A DNA stretch of 64,000 nt from Lunularia cruciata (Eukaryota > Streptophyta > Marchantiopsida > Lunulariales > Lunulariaceae), in contig OX419762.1 of NCBI GenBank assembly GCA_948567375.1, forward strand, positions 4,036,001 through 4,100,000, written 5' to 3'. A program made the translations under genes and the position numbers. Below, one piece after another: positions 9,516-19,039 of this stretch. The stretch's first letter is position 1, and every line of letters begins with the position of its first letter. Under the pieces are notes generated by a model. It was not told the DNA's origin. It saw only the letters and a list, made by a program, of their open reading frames with translations, and did not search any database.

Positions 9516-10252
9516 TGTAATATCATGAGCTAGCCATATGATCTAGATGTGAAATTTGGTTTGGTAACATCTAGAATGATGTTATGCATGATGGAAAAAA
9601 TAGATCAGATAGAAGTATCACCAAAAGAGTACTTCTACAAATAGAGCAGAAACCAAAATAGACTTGAGAACCTTAGAACCAATAGCTAGACATATGATTT
9701 AAAGGTGAGAATTGGTTTGGTAACATCTGGAAGTATGTTACACATGATACTAAACAGATTAGAAAGAGGTATCACCAAAAATGGACTTCTACTAATAGAG
9801 TAGAAACCAAAATATGCCTAAAATCTTTGAAGGCAATTTTGAAGGCCTAAACGGATGAATTAGACCTCAAAAATGTTCAGATTCCCCCCCCCCCCCGGAT
9901 GGAGAATAGGCTGGCCTTCCCTTCCCCTTGGTTTGTCTCCTTGAGGGCTTTCCAACCGTACCTTACATGATTCTGAGACTCTTATAGGAAGATTCCCTAA
10001 AAGATTCCCTCATGTCAAAGCTTGTTTGACCAACCATATAGGACCCAGACCGACATGTCACCCATCCAAGTAAGTAATCCAAGGGTGGAGCTTGATGACA
10101 TGTCATCTATCTGTGTGCCTAATCCTATGGTGGAGCTTCCTTGGAGGAGATCCTCTTTGTCTATATAATAAAGTGAAGGTGTTCCTTTGGGGCACCAAAT
10201 GTTGAGTGTGTAATTTGTGTTTTCTCTCTTCTCTTGTCCTTGGAGTATTACA
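9516..10252 (+). repeat. 5' LTR of element 2
   Basis: Starts TGTAATATCATGAGCTAGCC and ends GTCCTTGGAGTATTACA, 737 bp. Aligned copies are at 22963-23690 and, inverted, at 28654-29387 and 34507-35247, with a solo copy at 36310-37058. It contains TATATAATAAA (10162-10172) as the likely TATA box and a run of 13 cytosines (9884-9896). Confidence 0.9.
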
Positions 10253-10253
10253 A

Positions 10254-10265
10254 TGGTATCAAAGC
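10254..10265 (+). other. Primer-binding site of element 2, initiator tRNA-Met type
   Basis: TGGTATCAAAGC starts two bases after the LTR end and matches the common plant LTR-element site TGGTATCAGAGC with one change. The inverted equivalent in element 3 is at about 34494-34505. Confidence 0.8.
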
Positions 10266-10392
10266 AAGTGTCTTAGTCCAAGAGAGTGGATCACCCCTCT
10301 TGGAAGAGCACAAACTACTAAAACTGAGTAATTTGAGATGGAGAACATAGAGTAATTGTTAGACTTAGGAAGGACTTTAGAGAGTAGACGGG

Positions 10393-10824
10393 ATGGATGC
10401 ACCGAGAGGACAATTTCCCGCACCTAGCTTTCCATTCCCAAATCCATTCAACATCAAGGTTATGTACATGCAGTGTGAGAAAATAAGGGTATCGCTAGTT
10501 TACCACTTTGGTAAAGAATTCATAGATAGGGTGATGAACTCACCAAACCCAATGATTCTACATGTGGTGATATATGATAGAGAGTGGGATTTGACAATCT
10601 ACATTCTATTATGATAATATGGATGTGAATATCACAAATCCTCTCCCTTTCAAGACTCAAGTAGAAATCCATTATGTAATGAGACCAAAAGTGATGTTTA
10701 GAGATTTTGTGGTTAGGAATTTCAGCGAGAAGTATTATCAATGAGTGATAGCTTCTGAGGTCCTAATGGTAGTTCCAATAGTTTGTGCACCATCCAAAGT
10801 GATCATATTGACTTTGTATTGAAG
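10393..10824 (+). CDS. Two small leader frames between primer site and gag (element 2)
   Basis: The first frame (10393-10614, 73 codons) starts MDAPRGQFPAP and contains YHFGKEFIDRVMNSPNPMI. The second starts at an ATG near 10620 in the +1 frame and contains VVRNFSEKYYQ, one stop, then VIASEV. The two halves resemble each other (NPF/NPLPF, FG/FS, YYQRVI/FIDRVM, V.Y/V.AP, I.ILL/IILTLY), suggesting tandem duplication of a module of about 60 residues. Element 3 has the same pair at 34366-33937 with the same stop and frame change, and element 4 has one module (17179-17419). No function is known to me. Confidence 0.6.
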
Positions 10825-10837
10825 TAGACATTAGCAA

Positions 10838-12030
10838 TTGAGTGTTGCAGGAACCATGGATCCGCAATTACAAGAGCAAGTGCGAGGAATGCAAGGGACG
10901 TTGAATGAATTTCAAGAGATTAAGATGACCATGGAGACATTACAAAGTCAGGTGCAAATCCTCAAGAAAGATCAAGCCATGCAAGAAGAAGAGCCATCTC
11001 AAAACCTAGTACCTACGACGGAAGTACTTGGAGAGGCACTTGTGCCTACAAACCCTATCAACAATGAAGCCACATTGCTACTTCAGATGAAGAAGATCTA
11101 CAACATCGAGCCTTACAAGGGTAGTGTATGATAGGAGTAGTGGAAAATTGGATCTCGAGAATGAATCAATATTTTCAATTCTTCTCAATAGAGATCACGG
11201 AGCATGCTGCAGGCGTGTTTGCATGTGAGTACTTGACTGATAAAGCCCTCACATGGTATGATGCTTGGGAATGATCCATGTTGGCAGAGAGAAGGGAGGC
11301 CACGTGGATAGCAATGCAAGAAGGATTGCTAAAGAATTTCCAATTGGTGGATTTTGTGCAAATGGCTCAAACCCAACTATGGAAATTGAGACAAAAGAAT
11401 AGCATACAAGAGTATGTGGAGGCATTTTTGGATCTACAAGTCGCAATAACCGATATGAGTCTAGCAAAGGCGCTTGACAATTCCAAACAAGGGTTAAACA
11501 AGAGGATTTGCCAAGAAGTCATGGTGCAAATTCTCGCACGGTATTTGAAGCCATTGCTTGTGCGCAAAGAATAGCAGAAGCATTGGGTGGAGGTGAAGGA
11601 GTAGTTCCACCTCAACATTATTGGGCAGAAATGCCACCCATGAGTGGACTAGTACCGATGGAATTGAGCAACCTTGGATTTTGAGATCAAGGAGCATGAC
11701 CGCTTCAAGGAGAGCGTGGAAGGGTAGAAGAACAAAGAGATGGAGTACCATGAGGAGAAGGAACTCGAGAAGAACAACACCATTGTTACAATTGTGACCA
11801 TATTGGGCACATATCTCCCAATTGTCGCACTTGTTTCCCTAAAGGCCCTTGGTCTTTGTACATGCAATCTTTGAACAACATGGAGAGGTGCATTGAAGAG
11901 GAGGAGGTGGAAATCACTTTGGAAAACAAAGATTGCCAGTAAATGTACCTCGTGGCCTTATTGGCTCAATAAGGAAGAAGAGAAGCAAGGGAAGGAAGAA
12001 GACTAATGCGCAAAGATCTTGAAAGGCAAC
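10838..12030 (+). pseudogene. Gag of element 2
   Basis: Starts MSVAGTMDPQLQEQVRGMQG, with a short coiled coil (FQEIKMTMETLQSQVQILKK). The gag core follows in broken frames: VENWISRMNQYFQFFSIE, KALTWYDAWE, stop, then LRQKNSIQEYVEAFLDLQ and ITDMSLAKAL. A CCHC zinc knuckle CYNCDHIGHISPNC is at about 11784-11825. Element 3 encodes the same protein on the other strand. At least three stops or shifts interrupt it, so no full Gag can be made from this copy. Confidence 0.82.
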
Positions 12031-12420
12031 CTCACAATTGATTGTTGTGAATGGAGTCCTAGAAGGCAATCAAGTGAGAGTATTAATCGATCTTGGAGCA
12101 ACAAAGAATTTCTTATCTCACTCTATTGCAATAAGATTGGGAATGGATCTAGAGTAGGATAGGAGTGAAGAAGTAGAGTTGCCTAACGGGCAAACAGAGA
12201 GGATTGAATCATTACCTAGACGGGTAACACTCTCTATAGGAGAATATCAAGAAGCAATTGAGTGGCGAGTGATACAATTAGCTAGTTATGATGGAATCTT
12301 AGGCATGCCATGGATGGAGCATTACAACCCTATGGTAGATTGGAGGAAGAAAGTAGTGAGAACCCACCAATGGTCAATCATTGGGATTAAGGAAAAATCA
12401 CCCAAGCAGGATCTGCCTCT
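12031..12420 (+). pseudogene. Aspartic protease region of element 2
   Basis: The active-site box reads VLIDLGATKNFLSHSIA where functional relatives have D-S/T-G, so the catalytic Ser/Thr position has become Leu. A stop follows in GMDLE*DRSEE. Then come [18 protein letters not shown] and [18 protein letters not shown], the end of retropepsin-like domains in chromoviruses. The lesion and stop indicate loss of function. Element 3 has Pro at the same position. Confidence 0.8.
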
Positions 12421-13917
12421 ATATGTCATAGGGACGGCAACTGTCTATAAGACCGATAGATGTTTCATGGGTCTAATAAAAGAAGTCCAAAGTGCACAAC
12501 TCAATGGACAAGTTCTTAAGAACTTGAAGGCTATAGTGGATGAATTTCAAGATGTCTTTCCCTATGATCTACCCTCTGGATTACCACCAAAAAGGAGAGT
12601 AGATCATAAAATTGAGACACTCCCGGGGAAAACACCTCCTTGTAAGGCCCCATATCACCTATCACCTCATGAGTTGGAGGAGTGTAAGATTCAAATTGAG
12701 AAGATGTTGCAGAAGCGGTTCATCCAACCTAGCGTATCACTATACGGGGCTCTTGTCTTGTTTGTGAAGAAGGATGGTACAATGCGCATGTGCATTGACT
12801 ATCGAGGTCTCAATCAACAAACGGTGAAAAACAAATACCCCTTACCTTGCATGGATGACCTGTTTGATCAACTCCATGGAGCGAGATACTTCACCAAATT
12901 GGACTTGCAGAGCGGTTACAATCAAATCCAAATTGTAGAGGAGGATGTGTACAAAACTGCCTTTTGAACCAGGTATGGCCACTTCGAGTATCTTGTGATG
13001 CCTTTTGGCCTCACCAATGCACTTGCCACTTTCATGAGTCTAATGAATGACATGTTTCATCTATACTTGGATAAGTCTGTTATCGTCTTCTTGGACAATA
13101 TCTTAGCACAATGACGGAACACAAATAACATCTACAAGAAGTCCTCCAAATTCTAAGATAGAATCAATTGTATGCCAAAATCTCAAAGTGTGAGTTTGGC
13201 AAGTCTGAAGTAGACTATTTGGGGCATAGAGTAAGTGTAGAGGGCATTCAAATATTGACAGATAAAATAGAGGTCATTCAAAAATAGTGTGCCCCAAAAT
13301 ATCAGACTCAACTCAAGAGCTTCTTGGGGTTGACGGGATTCTATTGTAGATTTTTCAAGGACTTCTCCAAGGTTTCACAACCTTTAATGGCAGTACTTGG
13401 CAAGGGGAAGAAGTGGACATGCAGAACCGCACAAGAGTTGACCTTTCAAGAATTGAACGCCACCTTGCTACATGCACCAATCTTGAAGTGGTATGACCCA
13501 AAATGACCAATCAAGTTGGCTATAGATACATCAAGCATAGCAATAGGAGCAATCCTACAACAAGAGTGGCATGACGGATGGCATCCAATTGCATATTTCT
13601 CTTGAAAGTTGTTACCGGCAGAGCACAACTACAACACCACCAAACCAAAAGAGTTGGCCATTGTTCTAGCAACCAAGCATTGGAAGCACTATTTAGGCGA
13701 GAAGGCATTTGTAGTAGAGATAGACCACAAACCTCTAGTCTACCTCAAGACGCAGAAGGGTCTATCTCATTGCCAAATTTGGTGGGCAAAGTGGCAGCAA
13801 CGCTTCAACATGTCAATCACCTATGTGGAAGGTAAGAAGCAACTTGCAGATGCATTCACCCGCATACCAATGGCAAACAACTTGGTGGTAGAGGTTAAGA
13901 TTAACCCCAAATTTTGA
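12421..13917 (+). pseudogene. Reverse transcriptase and RNase H of element 2
   Basis: RT begins in the long open stretch ending at 12967: [49 protein letters not shown] stop follows KTAF, then [15 protein letters not shown] and [10 protein letters not shown]. The catalytic pair has become Asp-Asn (FLDN instead of FLDD), inactivating the polymerase. The connection reads LGLTGFYCRFFKDFSK. RNase H (13504-13917) reads AIDTSSIAIGAILQQ, ELAIVLATKHWKHYL, DHKPLVYLKTQK and ITYVEGKKQLADAFTR. Several stops separate these pieces. Confidence 0.87.
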
Positions 13918-14194
13918 CTAGAGATTCTGGTTGCTACAAAAATTGATCTGTAGATTGTAGTAGTGCAATCATCCAAAGGCATCACCAGCACCCCAAGGAC
14001 TCACCTTTTGTGATGGCAGATTATGGATCCCAAATGTCCCAAAATTATGCACCACCATTCTAGCAAAATGTCAAGATTTGGCAATTCCAAGTTATGTCGG
14101 AGTGGATAAGACCTTGGATGCAGTCCAATGCCATTACTATTGGCCCAAGATGAGCAATGATGTGATTGACTATATGCGAAGCTTCCTTCTTTGT
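13918..14194 (+). pseudogene. Integrase of element 2, part 1 (zinc-binding region)
   Basis: Reads LAIPSYVGVDKTLD-like, then HYYWPKMSNDVIDYMRSFLLC, corresponding to the H2C2 region of integrase seen intact in element 3 at 30457-30681. It is cut at 14194 by the solo LTR. The left target duplication is TTTGT (14190-14194). The gene resumes at 16165. Confidence 0.78.
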
Positions 14195-14676
14195 TGTGGA
14201 ATACACATTTTTCATTTTGGACGAGTTTAGAAGAAGAAGTGCCTTGCTGAAACCAAATTGAAACCAAATGGAGAAAAAATGAGGGAAAACCTGTGTTTTG
14301 ATCAAGCTCGAGGATGTCAACTTTGTTTTAGAGGAAGAAGGACTCGGATTGGATCAGACCCAAAGAAGCTTACTTTGTGTCAGAGGAGGAAAAAACTCGG
14401 ATCAGACTTCGAAGGAGGGTAGACCCGAAGAAGGGCAGACCCGAAGGAGGAAGTGAAGTCACAGGTCAAGATTCTTGTAGGGGGATATATCTCAGTGACA
14501 ACGAGTTCAAATCATTAGTGCTACATCTCGTTGAAAGTATCTTGTTCAAGGCTTTCCATTGCCACCAAAATTGCAAAGTTTGGAGGTCTGTACAAGAAGT
14601 TACAATCATTTGAAGTTTTGGAAGTAGATGTACATAGTAGTTTAATGTCTTTGGGTTGGTGTCTACAGGTCAATGT

Positions 14677-14732
14677 GACTTCGGACTTTGGACTTTGGAC
14701 TTCGGACTTTGGACTTTAGACTTAAGACTTCG
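14677..14732 (+). repeat. Heptamer tandem repeat in the solo LTR
   Basis: Eight consecutive 7-bp units of consensus GACTTTG (variants GACTTCG, GACTTTA, GACTTAA), 56 bp. It is not seen at the matching place of element 1's LTR. It could be enhancer-like repetition or replication slippage. Confidence 0.75.
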
Positions 14733-15113
14733 GGTTTACATGACTTTGGGTCTAAAGACTTTGCCTCAAGATAAATATTATTCAACCCGAGGTAGTCGGA
14801 CCTTGGAGTGCAATGGAAGTGACTTCAGGAATCTTGCCAAAGGTATTAGAGAGAGTTAGGATAGAGAAAAAATAGATAATTAGGATACCCATGACTTCAA
14901 TTTCAGTTTTGATTGAAGATAAGCTAGAATTAGAGGAGAAATAGCAGTGGTGAATAAACCCAAAGTGCAGGATTAGACAATAAGTGTCTTTGGGTTAGTA
15001 ACATGAGTGATTAGGGGAAAGTGGGTTACAAATTGAAGGTGTAAATAGTGTACCCATACTCTCAATTACAACTCTTGATGAGGATATAATAGAATTAGCA
15101 AAGGAATTGATAC

Positions 15114-15369
15114 TAGCTAGACCCGAAGTAGATGAAGTAGGAGTGCAAATGTCTTTGGAGTTACCATCGGAGATATTAGAGAAGAGTGGGTCGGGAGATA
15201 AGGAGTTAGATAGATTACCTACTAGTGGAATTGCAGATCAGGAAAGAGTATTGTAAGAATTGGTAGAGGAGTTAGGAGTTATGAAACCCAAGGACAGAGT
15301 AGTATTGAGTGAAGTTACTTTGGGATTGGGTTTGGAAGCCGAGGAAGAAGTAGACATTGGATCGGAATA
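15114..15369 (+). pseudogene. C-terminal remnant of the LTR-encoded protein in the solo LTR
   Basis: Plus-strand reading VQMSLELPSEILEKSGS, DRLPTSGIADQE, one stop, LVEELGVMKP and VTLGLGLEAEEEVDIGSE then stop. It matches the last 85 or so residues of the 6197-8633 frame, including the end position. The distance from stop codon to TATA box (about 115 bp) is the same in both. The N-terminal domain is absent. Confidence 0.72.
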
Positions 15370-15485
15370 GTAACAGATTTGAGATTTGAAGAGGCAGATA
15401 TGAAGAGGTGCATTGTCATTTTGGATTTGTAGGTTAGAAGAGTTGTTGTAGAATGGTATAGTTGTTAGAACTATTGTTTGCTTCA

Positions 15486-15496
15486 CTATTTAAGAG
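15486..15496 (+). promoter_or_regulatory. TATA box of the solo LTR
   Basis: CTATTTAAGAG in the context GCTTCACTATTTAAGAGTGG, identical to the element 1 LTR at 6081-6071. Conservation between diverged LTRs supports it as the core promoter. Confidence 0.6.
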
Positions 15497-16164
15497 TGGC
15501 ATTTGCAGTCTTATGTTGTTCAGTGCTCATTATTTTTGAGAATAGATAAAGCAAAGTGCTATGAAGCAGTGCTCGTCGTTTGAGCTTGATTCCGAGTATC
15601 AACATTGCATTTGTGTTTGTGAGTGTGTCAAGAAATTTGAAGTGCAAATTAGTGTGCTTGTGAGATGTTGGATTCCATAGCCTTGATCTTCATTCTGTGT
15701 TTTTGATCTTGAGTGAACTGCAATCGGAGCAATGCCTTGACAAATCAGAGAGGAATTGTAGTGTTGGTAGAATTCTGCATTTGTGAGTGCAACGTAGTGT
15801 TGATGTGAAACAATTTTGATCAAGGAAGTTGTGCCTTCAGTAGAGGGGTGGAACACAATTTTGAGGCAAAGTTGTTTTGCAGTGAAATGACATTTTTGGG
15901 AGAGCCTAAATCATCATAATCAAGATTGTTTGGAAAGAATTGAAGGTGTTGAGATTAAAAAGTGTGAATTCGTGACAAGACTGCAAGTCAGTGCTTGTTA
16001 CTCTCTTCTGAGTGTGGTTTCTACTTGAGAGATTAAAGATGCAATCAAGAAGAACTACATTGTGACATTTGACTTCGTATTTGACCAATTCTGAATTGTA
16101 TCTATGCGGGAATGAACTTTACTTACCTAATTACCGCAAAAGTGATATTTTCCGGGTTGTCACA

Positions 16165-16745
16165 TTTTTCAACAGAACAAAGCCTCTAATCAAGCTCTTG
16201 TAGGGCTCTTTCAACCTCTCCCCACGCCTACCTAACGTTGGGAACAAGTGAGTATGGATCTCGTCTGTGAATTACCCAAGACCACCTCAAGGTTTGACTC
16301 CATTGTGGTCTATGTGGACCGGCTCAGCAAAATGATTCATGTATGCCCTACCACCAAGAATGTGACCGCTCCACAACTAGCTCAATTATACTTAGATGCA
16401 GTCTTCTTGCACCATGGCCTGTCTAGAGTACTTATCACTGATAGAGGCACTCAATTCACCAGTTTGTTTTGGCGAACACTTTTTGGTTTCTTCAAACCAA
16501 GTTGGTCATGTCCACAACTTATCACCCACAAATAGATGGCCAAACAGAGTGGGATAATCACACAATTGAAGACATGTTACGTGGCTTCACCTTAGAAGAG
16601 CAAGAGAGGTGGGACAATCTACTCCCATTGGTGGAATTCGCTTACAACAATATAGTGAATGCATCCACCCAAGTCACTTTGTTCTTTCTTATGTATGGTG
16701 AGCATCCTTTCACACCTTCTAACTTGATGAAGATCCGTCTAGTGG
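16165..16745 (+). pseudogene. Integrase of element 2, part 2 (catalytic core)
   Basis: Resumes after the solo LTR with NQALVGLFQPLPTPT-like sequence, then VSMDLVCELPKTTSRFDS, VYVDRLSKMIHVCPTTKN, LITDRGTQFTSLFW, QIDGQTEWDNHTIEDMLRG and LLPLVEFAYNNIVNAS. The Asp residues of the D,D-35-E core are present; the Glu position reads in TEWDN. It is cut at 16745 by element 4 with duplication AGTGG. One frameshift occurs near 16500. Confidence 0.82.
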
Positions 16746-16815
16746 TGTAACAATATGGAGTTTAGTGATGAAGTTAGTTGGGCTTACAAAGTAGAGAATA
16801 AAGCAAAATAGCCTA

Positions 16816-17035
16816 GAATATTCTAGAAGCATCTAAGAAGCTTCTTGGGAAGCTTCCCAACTAGTTAACTTGCACCCTAAGTAGGTAGCTTCTAGAAGGA
16901 AGCTTCTAACTAGCTTAGCTTGCATGCAAAGTAGGCGGCTTCTAGAAGGAAGCTTCTTGAGAAGCTTCTTGGTTAACTTGGCTTGCACTCCAAGAAAGCG
17001 GCTCAAGGAAGCTTCTTGAGAAGCTTCAAAGGTCT
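16816..17035 (+). promoter_or_regulatory. Cluster of heat-shock-element-like motifs in element 4 U3
   Basis: A perfect three-unit heat-shock element GAAnnTTCnnGAA lies at 16816-16828 (GAATATTCTAGAA). Further GAAGCTTC or TTCTAGAA palindromes are near 16837, 16849, 16890, 16899, 16940, 16949, 16961, 17009 and 17021. Many are spaced so that units alternate, for example GAAGCTTCTTGAGAAGCTTC. The cluster ends about 12 bp upstream of the TATA box. Heat-shock factors bind alternating GAA/TTC units. Actual heat response is inference. Confidence 0.6.
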
Positions 17036-17046
17036 TGTATGCTACC

Positions 17047-17054
17047 TATAAATA
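17047..17054 (+). promoter_or_regulatory. TATA box of element 4 5' LTR
   Basis: TATAAATA in GCTACCTATAAATACCC, repeated at the same place in the 3' LTR (about 22250). Transcription should begin near 17080, leaving a short R/U5. Confidence 0.75.
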
Positions 17055-17159
17055 CCCAAGCCGAAGCTCATGCTAGGCATTTGGAGTTTCCCCTCATTCA
17101 AGTGTTCCAATGTGAGTTTCCATTCTCCTATTTCTCTCCTCAATTTCGGTCTTTTACAT

Positions 17160-17174
17160 TGGTATCAGAGCAGG
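17160..17174 (+). other. Primer-binding site of element 4, initiator tRNA-Met type
   Basis: TGGTATCAGAGCAGG immediately follows the 5' LTR. It is the standard plant LTR-element sequence pairing with the initiator tRNA-Met 3' end. Confidence 0.88.
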
Positions 17175-17178
17175 AATA

Positions 17179-17419
17179 GGATAGATGGAATTTATGGACT
17201 ACCAAATCCACTTCCGCCAAACCATTGGGACTTTCATGTCCAGATATTACCAAAGCATTATTTCACACAATTCATCACCTCACGCTTTGGGCAGTATTTT
17301 CTACATATGATCATCGTGTCAGAGGAACCCTTGATACTTCCAGTGGTAACTTATGGAGAACGGTGGACGTGTTGTATCTATGTGTTAATCAACTAGATAA
17401 ATTGAGGGTAGTGGAATAG
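17179..17419 (+). CDS. Leader frame between primer site and gag (element 4)
   Basis: Open reading IDGIYGLPNPLPPNHWDF, then TSRFGQYFLHMII and LPVVTYGERWTCCIYVL, ending at 17419. It is the same kind of module as in elements 2 and 3: NPLPP near the start, a central F-G-x-x-F/Y, then V-x-Y and a hydrophobic end. The first codon of the module reads ATA where a start ATG might have been; the open frame extends upstream into the LTR. It sits just before gag, which starts about 17431. Role unknown. Confidence 0.5.
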
Positions 17420-17430
17420 AGTAGTAGCAA

Positions 17431-18325
17431 TGGCGGCAATACCGAATGTTATCCTTGCAATGCAACAACAAATTGAGCATCTTACTCAATTGTTGGATGA
17501 ACAAGACCAGCAACGACAAGAACAGATAGATAGAGCGCCAGTTCAAGATGGAGAAGATCGCATTTGATTTCCAAAACCCAAGGTGTTTGAAGGCAAGAAT
17601 CTTCCAAGCATAGTGGAGAATTTTGTGTTTGACTATGAATGTTACTTTGAAGCCACCAATCTTCAAGACAAGCAAAAACAAATTCTCTTGGCTTCTAGCC
17701 AATTGGATGGCGTGGCAAAACTTTGGTGGCAATTCTGAGTAGAAAGAGCTGAACGACAAATTGTTACAAAGATTTTGACATGAGTAGAATTCAAAGATGC
17801 AATACTTGGTTGATTTCAAACTATAAATGCCACCCAAGCCGCACGAGATAAATTGGTGGAGTTGAAGCAGATTGGCTCAGTGAGAAGCTACATCACACAA
17901 TTTCAGAACATCATCATGCAAATTCCAAATATCCAAGAAGGTGAAGTTTTGGATCGATTTGTGCGAGGATTGAAGTCACAAACCAAATTGGAGGTGACCA
18001 TGTGAGAGCCACAAAACATAGAAGAAGCCATGCAATTGGCTAAGCATTTTCATTCCTTGGTTGCAACAACTTGGTCTCAACCTCAACCAACACAAAGCCT
18101 ACCAGTACACTACACACAAGTGGAAGAACCAATACCAATGGAGATTGATGCTATCCAACGAAGACCACTTGGCACAGTAGATAGAGAAAGATTACGACAA
18201 AATGGAAGTTGCTTTTATTATCGCCAAGTTGGACATTGCATTGCTGAATGTCCACTTAAGAATCGGCAACCTCGACAAGTTGCCCAGATGGAGTTTGTGG
18301 AACGGAATGATTAGGGAAACAAAGA
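17431..18325 (+). pseudogene. Gag of element 4
   Basis: Starts MAAIPNVILAMQQQIEHLTQ (heptad-like), then FEGKNLPSIVENFVFDYE, ASSQLDGVAKLWWQF, a stop, LVELKQIGSVRSYITQFQN and EVLDRFVRGLKSQTKLEV. The zinc knuckle reads CFYYRQVGHCIAEC, with the second Cys replaced by Tyr, so metal binding is probably lost. Stops are scattered (four or more). The later part 18030-18314 is open. Confidence 0.82.
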
Positions 18326-18361
18326 ATCCCAGTAGGAGATTTTGAGCCGCCTACTGGGAGC

Positions 18362-18754
18362 TTGATGAGTTCCAATGGGATTGAAGGCTCAACCTATGCA
18401 AGTTTGCTTCACTTGCAAGGTACAATATCTAATTGGAGTTGTAGGATTTTGGTTGATTTTGGAAGTTCAGAGAATTGCATGTCTATACAAGTAGAAAAGG
18501 AATTGGGTATTCCTATCAAGCTAGTGTTTGGAAGTAGTTTGATGATGCCGGATGGTAGAAAGGGTTTTGCATTCCGCACCTCACATCTTGTTACCTTCAA
18601 GATTGGGAAGGAGTATTTGGAGTGTATGAGGTTTGTAGTGGCGACTCTACACTATGATATCATTATGGGTCTACCTTGGCTTGAACATCTTAAGGTTCAA
18701 TTCGATTGGACCCGACGACAAATTCAAGTACAACACCAAGGTAGAAATTTATGA
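18362..18754 (+). pseudogene. Aspartic protease region of element 4
   Basis: A 130-codon open stretch: YASLLHLQGTISNW, active-site box RILVDFGSSENCMS (Phe where Ser or Thr is expected after Asp), DGRKGFAFRTSHLVTFKIG and YDIIMGLPWLEHLKVQFDW. The fold is clear, but the active-site substitution suggests loss of activity. It is followed by the tandem-repeat spacer and RT. Confidence 0.8.
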
Positions 18755-18799
18755 TTAGGTTGTCTGGCACCTTTGAGAAAGACGCCTAAGAATAGTCAG

Positions 18800-18979
18800 T
18801 CCCAAGATGGGAAGTTTGTCAAGAAAGTAGCCATAGAGCAAATCTGGAAGAGAGATGAGTCCCAAGATGGGAAGTTTGCCAAGAAGGCAACCATGGAGCA
18901 AGCTTGGAAGAGAGATGGGTCCTTGGAAGGGAAGTTTGTTAATGAAGCGGCCATAGAGCAAGCTTTGGAGGAAGATAAG
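18800..18979 (+). repeat. Three 60-bp in-frame tandem repeats between protease and RT (element 4)
   Basis: Units start at 18800, 18860 and 18920. Each encodes 20 residues of the pattern SQDGKFVKKVAIEQIWKRDE (second copy SQDGKFAKKATMEQAWKRDG, third SLEGKFVNEAAIEQALEEDK). The period is exactly 60 bp and frame-preserving. The frame stays open from 18773 to 19072 across the repeats, in an element otherwise full of stops. Confidence 0.85.
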
Positions 18980-19039
18980 TCTATATTTGTGGTGTGGATC
19001 AAGCAGATTGCACAAGAACAATCTGAAGGGGGACAAGAG

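Larger units (their letters stand above)
14195..16164 (+). mobile_element. Solo LTR of the giant-LTR family (1970 bp)
   Basis: Starts TGTGGAATACACATTTTTC and ends GGGTTGTCACA. It is flanked by 5-bp duplications TTTGT (14190-14194) and TTTTT (16165-16169, one change), precisely splitting the integrase gene of element 2. The last 1.1 kb aligns with element 1's LTR, including the C-terminal end of the LTR gene and the TATA box. The first 0.9 kb differs and lacks the globular-domain coding part. No gag or pol lies between the duplications, so it is a solo LTR left by recombination. Confidence 0.85.
16746..17158 (+). repeat. 5' LTR of element 4
   Basis: 413 bp, TGTAACAATATGG to TTTCGGTCTTTTACA. 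U3 is dominated by repeated AGAAGCTTC and TTCTAGAAGGAAGCTTC motifs. A TATAAATA box is at 17047-17054. Direct comparison with 21939-22361 shows about 10 bp length difference from one extra TTCTAGAAGC unit in the 3' copy. Confidence 0.9.

Noticed and set aside
16830-17040. CRISPR-like or satellite array from repeated AAGCTTC motifs
   Set aside because: There are no uniform repeat-spacer units; the motifs are irregularly spaced inside an LTR promoter and the DNA is from a plant nucleus.
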